Shown piece by piece: positions 20,836 through 30,592 of a stretch of DNA of 64,000 nt (the stretch's first letter is position 1; every line of letters begins with the position of its first letter). The DNA lies in NCBI GenBank assembly GCA_029255685.2, contig CM055312.2, positions 11,308,649 to 11,372,648 on the forward strand, in the 5' to 3' direction. The stretch is from Silene conica (taxonomy: Eukaryota; Streptophyta; Magnoliopsida; Caryophyllales; Caryophyllaceae). The notes beneath the pieces are model-generated. The model saw nothing but the letters and a program-made list of their open reading frames with translations. It was not told where the DNA came from and searched no databases. The translations under genes and the position numbers were made by a program.

Positions 20836-23800
20836 ATGGCGTCGCTCCTTGAATCGTCTTGGCAGGTTGATTGCTTTATTCTTGCTGTTGGTCTCTTTTA
20901 AAATGGACATTTCCATCTATAAGATTAAAACGGGTCAAAGGCAAACTTTTTTGCTTTTATCTCATTTATCTTATTTAACTCGTTTCAAGTTTAGGACGGA
21001 TATGTTGGTTGTGAACAATAATTGGTGGTATTGTTGTATTTTTCGAATTAATTTGCTTAATTTAATTAGTTATTTGATTTGATTTGATTAGTTTGGTTAA
21101 TTTGTTGCTGAAGTAGGGAAAAATCTGTTTAATTAGATTGTTTTGTGCTAAGATTGTTGTTGTTAAATCGCTCTTTTGTTGATTATGAATTATGATTATA
21201 TAAAATGGTTACTGAATTGTAAATGCAAGGTTGTGAATCATGATATTGATATTTCAAAGAGTCTTGCTTGTGACGGATACTATCTGTCACGAGTTGAAGA
21301 CGGATAGTAATCCTCTCACAACAATGCAGGTGCGAGGGACAAGTGAGATGAAATGGATCCTTTCATGAGTTGTGCCACTTGCATTGTGTGAGAGCGACAC
21401 TATTGCTCTTCAAACTTGTGACAGATAGTGCCGTCTTTAATGAGAATTTGTGTTGATATTTTTGGTTAGATAAGAGACTGTGTTTTCGCACTGGCGTAAC
21501 TAGTGGGGGTTAGCAGAGACGTTCGTTTCCAAGCATTGAAAATTTTGTAAATTGTTAGTTGAAGTTTTCGTGTTTTTTTCCCGGCATTTTACTTTTATTT
21601 CACTAATAGTTCGGTTTCCTGATAAACGGGGCACCTAGCATAGTAGAAGTAGTATTCAAAGAACGAGTCTTCTAGCAAGATTAGAGACGATAATGCCTAC
21701 GGCCAAATTTCTTTAGCCTTGTAGCTTGGGGATGACTGATGAGTGAGTCTTTTGGTTAGATTAGAGACGATAATGCCCTTGGCCGAATTTCCTTAGCCTT
21801 GTAGCTGGGGGATGATGAGTCTTTTAGTTAGATTGGAGATGACGATGCCGTTGGCCAAATATGATTAGCCTTACAGCTTGGGGATGGATAAGTCTTTTGG
21901 TTGGATTACAGATGATAATGCCGCTGTCCAAATTTCCTTAGCTTTATAGCTTGGGATAGATGAATCTTTTGGTTACATTAGAGACGACAAAAGCCACTAG
22001 CCAAGTTTCTTTAGCCTTGTAGATTGGGATGGTAAGGCAATTAGTTAATGCTCTCACACATGGCCGTGGAGAAATATATTTTTCTCTGGCGTTATCTGCT
22101 CCAGCTAAGTCTTTATTTATTTAAGAAAGGACAAATCTTTCGCATTTCAATTTGAAAGAAATATGAGCTAAAACATAGGTATGGCAGTTTCAGTGTGAGA
22201 CAATGTGAGTTTCACGTTCCTTTTCCCCGTAAAATACTCTCACGCGGTACTCCCTTACCTGTATAGTCGACATGTAATTCGCATTGATCTTGTGTTGGGC
22301 ACTTTACGTCTTTCTCATCTTTTCTGTGATTATTGTGCAGCGTAGGCGTCTGTTATCCTATTGCTAATTTTGATTTATATTAACCTTTCACGTGTCTGAT
22401 GTTGCAGTACCTGATCACTAATTTCAGTGACTTCCAGTTATCATGCATTGGAAGCTTCATCCTTCACGAGAGTGTCTTCTTCTTATCAGGACTCCCTTTT
22501 ATTGCCCTCGAGAGGCTTGGCTATTTTAGCAAGTATAAGATTCAGGTTTCAATGCTTTATTCTACTTTCAGTTAGGATACTTACACCTACTTCACTTCAA
22601 ATCCTCAAATAGTTGTTGTGTTCATTAGTTCTTCTTGTCAAAATCCCTGATTACTTTGAATGTGGGCTTGTAGGATCAACGGGGGCCTTGCTTGTATTAC
22701 TTAGTTACTACCTCCATCCCATTTACTTTGATCATTAATCTCTGTACATATATGTTAGGAACAATGCTAAATTTGTCACGTTTGATTTATCAAAGTAATT
22801 ATTGTGAGAAGATAGCGGTTAAAGTGACTATTGAAGTCATAGGGGAGGATGTAAGTGAATGGAAATTGAGGGGTATCATCTACAACACATTGCCCCTGCA
22901 TTATGTCCCGAGTAAGTTTTTTTTTTTGGTTTCTAGTTACTCATCCAGGCGTTTTTCTTTTCAGGCTAAAATAAACACTCCTGAGGCACAGGGGAAATGC
23001 ATAATCCGCTTGTTGTTGTACCATTTTTGTGTCAATTTGCCAGTGATGCTTTTATCGTACCCTGTCTTCAGAGCTATGGGGATGCGTAGCAGTCTTCCTT
23101 TGCCGTCCTGGTATTTTTTATGGTTCTTTATGTAATGTAGGCATATAGCTGTTTTTTTTCCGTAGACAGCATGTGACTAGACATTTGTAATGTGATGTTT
23201 TCTGATTTCGATTACAGGAAAGAAGTCGTATCTCAGATAATATTTTATTTCATCCTTGAAGATTTTGTGTTTTATTGGGGACATAGGATACTACATACAA
23301 AGTGGTTGTACCAGCATATCCACAGCATCCACCATGAGTAAGAGATCGATCATCATTTTCATTTTTTACCATTTCATGCTCATGCTTGGTTTTTTGTTTC
23401 ATCTTTTTGTTATAATGCGACATGCAGGTATGCAACACCGTTTGGACTGACATCAGAATATGCTCACCCAGCGGAGATACTATTCCTGGGATTCGCTACA
23501 ATTGTTGGGCCTGCCATTACGGGACCTCATTTGTTTACTCTCTGGCTGTGGATGATGGTTAGAGTCCTCGAGACTGTTGAGGCACACTGCGGATATCACT
23601 TTCCTTGGAGCCCTTCAAACTTCATTCCTTTATATGGAGGGTAATGTCTATGAGATTGATTTCTCGAATTTTTTCCCACCCCAGTTATTGTAAGCTATCT
23701 ACAGCAGTTCATGTGGATTGCTCTTTCTTGTGCAGTTCTGATTTTCATGATTATCACCACCGGTTACTGTACACTAAGTCTGGGAACTACTCATCAACTT

Positions 23801-23961
23801 TTGTATACATGGACTGGTAAGCAGATATATCCAGTTTTCCGTTAACATTCCAAATTTCAATTTTGATTTTTTCATGGAGTTGAGCAATGGCTGTGTTTTT
23901 CGGTTTTGCATACTGATTCAGGAGCAATGCTCCATTTGTTTGCGTGAATAAAGTTTTCTAA

Positions 23962-23996
<35 letters not shown>

Positions 23997-25509
23997 GCCG
24001 GATTACGTGAGGCCGCCTCTTAGGATGAGGCCGCCGGACCTCACGCATCCCCAAGCTTCTAGTTTCACAGTTTCACAATATTTGCTTCCAGTTTCACAAG
24101 TTAAGCTTCTAGTTTCACAAGTTAAGCATCTAGTTTCACAGTTTCACAATATTTGCTTACAGTTTCATATCTTAAGCATCTAGTTTCACAAGTTAAGCTT
24201 CTAGTTTCACAGAATAAGCTTCTAGTTTCACAAGTTAAGCATCTAGTTTCACAATATTTGCTTCCAGTTTCACAAGTTCAGCATCTAGTTTCACAGCTTC
24301 ACAGTTTCACAATATTTGCTTCCAGTTTCACAAGTTAAGCATCTAGTTTCACAAATTAAGCTTCTAGTTTCACAGTTTCACAGTTTCACAGTTTCACAAT
24401 ATTTGCTTACAGTTTCACATCTTAAGCATCTAGTTTCACAAGTTAAGCTTCTAGTTTCACAGAATAAGCTTCTAGTTTCACAAGTTAAGCATCTAGTTTC
24501 ACAGTTTCACAATATTTGCTTCCAGTTTCACAAGTTAAGCATCTAGTTTCACAAATTAATCTTCTAGTTTCACAGTTTCACAGTTTCACAGTTTCACAAT
24601 ATTTGCTTACAGTTTCACATCTTAAGCATCTAGTTTCACAAGTTAAGCTTCTAGTTTCACAGAATAAGTTTCTAGTTTCACAAGTTAAGCATCTAGTTTC
24701 ACAGTTTCACAGTTTCACAATATGTGCTTCCAGTTTCACATATTAAGCATCTAGTTTCACAAGTTAAGCTTCTAGTTTCACAGTTAAGATGATCATGAGA
24801 AAGAGGAAACCAAAATCGACAAGCCTCCACCTCCGCCTCCACCTCCGCCGCCTCTTCACTGTCGTTTCAGGCGATTCCTCCACGGCCGACGCACTCCGGC
24901 GAGAGCGCGGCACTAGAAGTAAAATTATGCATATAAACGATGTGTATAGTAAAAGTAGGGTAAGGGGGGTTAGGAGTAACTCCTTCATCAACTGATTTAG
25001 CAGTCGCCGGAATTCCGTCGGCATCAATGTTTCCGGCGAAGACTCCGCCGTCGAATCTCCCGTTCTACGACGTCGTTTTACGGCCGCCATGTTTCCGGTC
25101 GTCGATTTTCTTTCTCCACCGTAACAACCACCGCATCTTCGCATCTTTCTTTCCGATTGCGATCGCGGCAGTAAAAGCTTCTAGAACGAAGTTTAAATGT
25201 CTGGTGAATTCCTCTGCGCTTAGTGATTTTGAGGAGAGAGAAAATCGAAGTGACGGTAAAATTGTTGATAGTGAAGTTAGTGATAATAGAGGAGACGGAG
25301 GTTGAGCTCAGGTGCTGCTGACGAATTGAAGTGAGAGGTGGGAGAGAGAATCAAATGGTAGAGCGAGAAAATGAAGGGAGGTAGCATTCACAGGTTTTGA
25401 TTTTTATATGATTACACGTGGCACAATCTAGTACATATATGATAATTAGATCTAACGGGTTAGAATGGTCCGACAGCCTCACGCTAAGAGAGCGGCCTCA
25501 CGTGATTCA

Positions 25510-25580
<71 letters not shown>

Positions 25581-27953
25581 CCGGATCACGTGAGGCCGCC
25601 TATTACGGTGAGGCCGCCGAACCCTTACTATGTTGCACATGATTTTCAATGTTCATTGGACTAATTTCAATGGGATGAAAATTATGGGTCATTTATAACA
25701 ATTCATTTGGCCCAAATATTTTCTCTATCTAAAAAAATTATCCATTTTGCTCTTTTTCTTATTTCGTGAAATTTGGGCTTAAAATATTTGTTTACTCACA
25801 AAATGTTTAATTTCTTATTTTGTGAATCTTCGACCTTAATTTGTGAACTCGGGACCTTATTTCGTGAAACTTAGACTTAAAATGTTTGTTTGCTCACAAA
25901 ATGGATAATTTCTTACTTCGTGAATTTCGGACCTTAATTTGTGAAACCGAAACCTTATTTCGTGAAACATGGATTTAAAATGTTTTTTACTCGCGAAATA
26001 TATAATTTCTTATTTCGCGAATCTTGGACCTTAATTTTTTAAACCCGAAACCTTATTTCGTGAAACTTTGAATTAAAATGTTTGTTCACTCACAAAATGT
26101 TTAATTTCTTATTTCGTGAATCTTGGACCTTAATTCGTGAAACCGGAACCTTATTTCGTGAAACTTGGACTTAAAATGTTTGTTCACTCACAAAATGTTT
26201 AATTTCTTATTTCGTGAATCTTGGACCGTATTTCGTGAAACTTGGACTTAAAATGTTTGTTCACTCACCAAATGTTTAATTTCTTATTTCGTGAATCTTG
26301 GACCTTAATTCGTGAAACTGGGACCTTATTTTGTGAAACGTGAATTTAAAATGTTTGTTTACTCACGAAATGTATAATTTCTTATTTCGTGAATCTTGGA
26401 CCTTAATTTGTGAAACCGGAACCATATTTCGTGAAACTTGGACTTAAATTGTTTGCTCACTCACGAAATGTTTAATTTCTTATTTCATGAATATTGGACC
26501 TTAATTTGTGAAACCGGAACCTTATTTCGTGAAACTTGGACTTAAAATATTTGTTTACTCACGAAATGTATTATTTCTTATTTCGTGACCTTAATTTCTG
26601 AAACCATGACCTTATTTCGTGAAACTTGGACTTAAAAATGTTTGTTTATTCCCAAAATGTTTAATTTCTTATTTCGTGAATCTTTGACCTTAATTTGTGA
26701 AATCGGGACCTTATTTTGTGAAACGTGGATTTAAAATGTTTGTTTACTCACGAAATGTATAATTTCTTATTTCGTGAATCTTGGACCTTAATTTGTGAAA
26801 CTGGAACCATATTTTGTGAAACTTGGACTTAAAATGTTTGTTCACTCACGAAATGTTTAATTTCTTATTTCATGAATATTGGACCTTAATTTGTGAAACC
26901 GGGACGTTATTTCGTGAAACTTGGACTTAAAATGTTTGTTTAATCACGAAATGTATTATATCTTATTTCGTGAATTTTGGACCTTAATTTGTGAAACTGT
27001 GACCTTATTTTTTTAAACTTGGACTTAAAATGTTTGTTTATTCACAAAATGTTTAATTTCTTATTTCGTGAATCTTAGACCTTAATTTGTGAAACCGGAC
27101 CTTTATTTCGTGAAACTTAGACTTAAAATGTTTGTTTACTCACTAAATGTTTAATTTCTTATTTCATGAATCTTGGGCCTTAATTTGTGAAACCGGACCT
27201 TTATTTCGTGAAACTTAGACTTAAAATGTTTGTTACTCACGAAATGTACAATTTTTTATTTCGTGAATCTTGGACCTTAATTTGTGAAACCGGGACCTTA
27301 TTTCGTGAAACTTGAACTTAAAATATTTATTTACTTACAAAATGTTTAAATTTTTTATTTCGTGAATCTTGGACCTCAAAAGTATATACCTAACTCCTCG
27401 ATAAAGTATATAGAGATTGATATTGCGTCGGCTCATACTCAGCGCCCATTGATGAGGGAAACACTGGTAGTCAGTATATTCGACGCATACTTTGTAGAAT
27501 CATAAGAGGAAATGCTTTTACACGAGCTTACACTCAGTGAAATAAGTGTGAAAATTAGAGTATGAATAGAGGGAAAGGAAACACTAATAAAACATAAGCA
27601 TGCTACTGCAAATTCAATATCAATTCAACATTCGTGTATTTATCAGGCATCAAAATTATATACCTAACTCCTCAATAAAGGATAAGAATCAATATTCTTC
27701 TAAATAATGGAACTTGGAACGTTGACGTTGAACTTGATTTTTTTACGACCCACAGACAATTGAAAGTTCAGCGCGTGAGTTCATAGGCAAGGGAAACTCA
27801 AGTAATCTTTCATTGCGTGAATTCGGTGAATAAAAGCTGTAACAATAATATATGAGATTAGTGTCATAATCTAATGAGTCTACAAGTAGTAGATCCAACG
27901 GCTTAAAAAGGGTCCAGCGGCCTCACCCTAAAAGGGGTGCCTCACGTGATTCA

Positions 27954-28013
<60 letters not shown>

Positions 28014-28393
28014 TTGGGATCCGGTGAGAACCACCTTACAATGAGAACTTTGTGAGAACTCTACCTTATGGACTTTTTTAAAAAAAATTAAGGACATAAT
28101 TGGATTCGGCATGGAATTTTATAGCTAGAGAACATATTTCTCGGTCTAGAAAATAAATACTAGTGACGAAAATCAAGGTGAGATACTTATTATTAATTTG
28201 CGTGCACCTACTAACTATTTTTATGTATCTATCATTTTTCCGTCACTAGTATTTATTTTCTAGACCAAGAAATATGTTCTCTACCCATAAAATTCCATGC
28301 CGAATCCAATTATGTCATTAATTTTTTAAAAAAAACTCCGTAAAGAAGAGTTCTCACCGGTTTTCATTGTAAGGTGGTTCTCACCGGATCCCA

Positions 28394-28444
<51 letters not shown>

Positions 28445-28715
28445 TCCCTCCTATTCTATCTATTCTTCCCTATTTCCTAAAACGGATTATTCAGGTTTTC
28501 TTCCCCTTTCTTATTTTGGAAACTTTTACCCTTATTTTATTCATTTCTCTCTCCTATTATCAAACCTCACCCAACTCACAATTTCTTATTTAATTCCTAA
28601 TTATTCATTTCTCTCCCCTATCATCCAACCCCACCCAATTTTTTACACTTATTTTACTCCCTACCTTAATTTTTGTGCCCTTTCAAAGGGGAACAATACA
28701 TAGAATAGGATCCCA

Positions 28716-28763
<48 letters not shown>

Positions 28764-29843
28764 TGGGATCCTATGAGAACCACCAATATAATGAGAACCG
28801 TGAGAACTTTATCTTACGGACCTTTTTAAAAAAACTTAATGACATATTTGGATTCGGCATGGAATTTTATGGCTAGGGAACATATTTCTTGGTCTAAAAA
28901 ATATATACTAGTGACGGAAATCGAGGTGAGATACGTTTTATTAATTTTCATGCACCTACTACCAATTTTTACGCATCTATCATTTTTCATACACCTAGAA
29001 CTCGTTTTAATGCACGTACGGCCTCTTATTTCATGCACCTAGTAATCATTTTCATGCATGTAAAAAATTTCATGCACGTAGTGGTTGTTTTCGTGCATTT
29101 ATAGCCGTTTTAGTATGCCTAATTGTATTTTCGTACAAAAGTATATATTTTGTTAATTAAATCAAAATTTTTTGTTTATTGATACTAAAGTGTGTATTTG
29201 AATAAGTTAAACTAATGGTAAATGATCCAACAAAACATTCGAAGCGAGATATGGTGGAGATTTAGTGAGGGTTCTCATGGTTCTCATTATAAGGGTGGTT
29301 CTCACCGGATCTCGACCCTATATATATATAACCAAAGTATATGCATAGTAACCCTAGATAACTCATCAAGATTATCGTATAACTAGTCGCAAATCTTATG
29401 CTTGAGCTGTTCTCTCTATCGAATTATTGAGTGCACTAGGTGAGACAAGTATAAACTGTGGGATGTGATGTTACCACCAACCTGGTGTTTTACGATCAGA
29501 GTTTACACTCTCTAAATAGACTCGGGTTGTGACTACTCGTGGAGTTGTGGTAACTCATGCATGTCTATTTTCTTGATTTGTGTTTATTACATATCTCGCA
29601 CTTGGCTGAATTGGCCGAGTCTGTAATACGTGATTCTGCAACTATGAAGTTTCACGAGGTTTCCATGTTTTGCTGTTCTTATCGTAGATTAATCCACCCC
29701 ATTTCAACATTGTTACGGCTTGCTTTTAATACTTTAGCTTGCTTTAACAACCCGTCCCTTTGTGCAGGCTTTTCGGTACTGACACTGGTTTCAGAAAACT
29801 GAAGGCTGTGAAGGCTGCTGAAGCCGAGCGCAAGCATATGTAG
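20836..29843 (+). CDS. SMO2: Sterol-4-alpha-methyl oxidase 2 (methylsterol monooxygenase), seven exons
   Basis: A di-iron membrane oxidase that removes the second C4-methyl group of phytosterol precursors in the ER. Exons: 20836-20865, 22408-22545, 22965-23110, 23218-23337, 23428-23640, 23736-23816, 29768-29843; all introns GT-AG, total 804 nt, 267 aa, close to the length I recall for Arabidopsis SMO2. The start MASLLESSWQ agrees with family N-termini. Histidine boxes are complete: H127-RIL-H131, H140-SI-HH144 and H220-DY-HH224, plus HCGYH before the third. Hydrophobic segments (about 25-55, 72-95, 108-125, 160-190) fit a membrane protein. No lesion is seen. The last intron is 5.95 kb of repeats, so correct splicing depends on skipping it. 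It converges on PUR2, about 750 bp between stop codons. Confidence 0.93.
21255..21452. mobile_element. Small Mutator-type MITE in SMO2 intron 1
   Basis: 198 bp with inverted ends (CAAAGAGTCTTGCTTGTGACGG; right end read inward CACAAATTCTCATTAAAGACGG with matching GACGG/TATCTGTCAC blocks) and the exact 9-bp TSD TTGATATTT at 21246-21254 and 21453-21461. Related pieces occur near 37575-37645, 43512-43552 and 45640-45826. Confidence 0.75.
21678..22035. repeat. Five imperfect tandem repeats of 70-80 bp in SMO2 intron 1
   Basis: Each unit begins AGATTAGAGACGATAATGCC or a variant, runs through TTTCTTTAGCCTTGTAGCTT and ends GAGTCTTTTGGTT. Units diverge from each other, so the array is not recent. Confidence 0.8.
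23994..25514. mobile_element. (TA)n-bounded element A, GGCCGGATTACGTGAGG ends
   Basis: The left end reads GAGGCCGGATTACGTGAGGC and on through GAGGCCGCC to GGACC. The right end (25465-25514), read inward, has ATTGAATCACGTGAGGCCGC...GAGGCTGTCGGACC, so the inverted repeats are about 50 bp and imperfect. The left half is a tandem array of a 21-bp unit; the right half (24785-25310) is GC-richer with a stop-free minus frame that I do not recognise. No transposase, hence non-autonomous. Confidence 0.75.
24055..24788. repeat. Tandem array, 21-bp unit in about 200-bp higher-order repeats
   Basis: The unit is AGTTTCACAAGTTAAGCATCT with variants (CTTCT, GAATAAGCT, short AGTTTCAC runs). The block pattern repeats every 200 bp: the same order of variants starts near 24316 and 24516. 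Open frames across it, with a VSQ(V/I)(K/N)(H/L)L peptide pattern, are products of the repeat. Confidence 0.85.
25579..27958. mobile_element. (TA)n-bounded element B, same end family as A
   Basis: The left end GGCCGGATCACGTGAGGCCG matches element A; the right end read inward has TTGAATCACGTGAGGC...GTGAGGCCGCTGGACC. Between them lies a long tandem array and then about 580 bp in which a roughly 45-bp phrase (TATATACCTAACTCCTC...) occurs twice, near 27381 and 27657. No coding capacity. Confidence 0.75.
25760..27375. repeat. Tandem array, about 98-bp unit, roughly 16 copies
   Basis: Each unit has three TTCGTGAA subunits of about 21 bp (CTTATTTCGTGAATCTTGG; TTAATTTGTGAAACCGG; TTATTTCGTGAAACTTGG) and a 35-bp spacer with TTAAAATGTTTGTT and TCACGAAATGTTTAATT. 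Copies differ by scattered changes and some lack a subunit. The subunit read in reverse resembles the 21-bp unit of element A. Confidence 0.85.
28011..28397. mobile_element. (TA)n-bounded foldback element C
   Basis: Ends TTGGGATCCGGTGAGAACC and its inverse. Nearly the whole element is palindromic: 28094-28165 pairs with 28245-28320 (shared GGATTCGGCATGGAATTTTA). It could form a long hairpin and small RNAs (inference). Confidence 0.8.
28444..28719. mobile_element. (TA)n-bounded MITE D
   Basis: Left end CTCCCTCCTATTCTATCTATT; right end read inward TCCTATTCTATGTATTGTTCCC. The outermost right bases (GGATCCCAATT) are the inverse of the start of element E, so D and E share a terminal motif across the TA run. 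Confidence 0.65.
28760..29318. mobile_element. (TA)n-bounded element E, relative of C
   Basis: Left end TTGGGATCCTATGAGAACC; right end read inward GGTCGAGATCCGGTGAGAACC. The inside shares GGATTCGGCATGGAATTTTA with C but lacks C's second arm; instead it holds repeats of CATGCACCTA/GTA. C and E are two forms of one family. Confidence 0.75.
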
Positions 29844-30592
29844 ATTTCTCATAATTCAATTTTTTTGTGGCGTCTTCTAAGTTTGTAGGGAATGAATGTC
29901 CTTTACTACCATGCTAATAGATCCCATTCCTTTGATATATATATGTAGTGATTACATCTCCTTTTATTTCCTGTTACCTCTTTTGTATTCCACATTCTTT
30001 TTAAGTTATTGGAAGTGTTCATTTCTGTTTCGTTCCTCTTTTATTCACCTTTTTCTCAACCTACGGTCGTAAATTGTAATCCATCATCTGTAAGGTGAGG
30101 AAAATCTGAAAGCAACAGACAGGACTAGATTATAATTTTCGCATTCTGTAAATATGGTTTAAATGCCAGTTTCAGCCTGGACTTCGGAACTGTCTGTCTG
30201 TTCTTTCCCGATTTTATTTGCTCGTGTCTGAATGTCTGATTACGACGAGCTCTGCCTTATCATCTGGATAGGGATATCAGATATGCTGGAGATTCAATCA
30301 GTTTATACGCGAAATCGTGAAAACATACTGCCAAATCATCTTTATAGCATTACAACTGACAACAGAAGCAAAATTGAATAGCTCATAATGTTGCCCAAAA
30401 ACGCCCTACTGTAAGCTATTTATTTCTCGTCGACAAAAAAAAAATACAAAAACCAATGGTCACTGTGTAAAACAGGAAGCATACAGAGAAATCTGAATGC
30501 TTGTGTTTTGAGTATGGTTTCTCCTCTCCTTTATCGAACCGGGAATTCATAACTTTATAGTTGAAGTTAGGCTGCTGCTGAATACTGGCAGT
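29844..30592. other. Intergenic region between convergent SMO2 and PUR2
   Basis: 750 bp with the 3' ends of both genes. A/T-rich polyadenylation-type sequence is present on both strands, but I cannot pin single sites. No other gene seen. Confidence 0.5.

Larger units (their letters stand above)
23817..29767 (+). other. SMO2 intron 6, 5.95 kb of (TA)n-bounded elements
   Basis: The intron between the last two SMO2 exons (donor GTAAGC after the MDW split codon, acceptor TGCAG) holds five elements in a row, each bounded on both sides by a TA run: (TA)n at 23965-23993, 25515-25578, 27959-28010, 28398-28443, 28720-28759 and 29319-29331. About 430 bp at the right are plain intron. Single elements are listed separately. 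Confidence 0.85.

Noticed and set aside
24153-24746. Open frames with repeated VSQ peptide
   Set aside because: Caused by the 21-bp tandem repeat; the unit length is a multiple of three, so frames stay open by chance.
24055-27375. CRISPR-like look of regularly spaced repeats
   Set aside because: Plant nuclear DNA, units abut and diverge, no unique spacers, no cas genes; ordinary tandem repeats.
28374-28703. 109-codon frame starting in a TA run
   Set aside because: Low-complexity Tyr/Ile start from (TA)n and no family; lies within MITE D.
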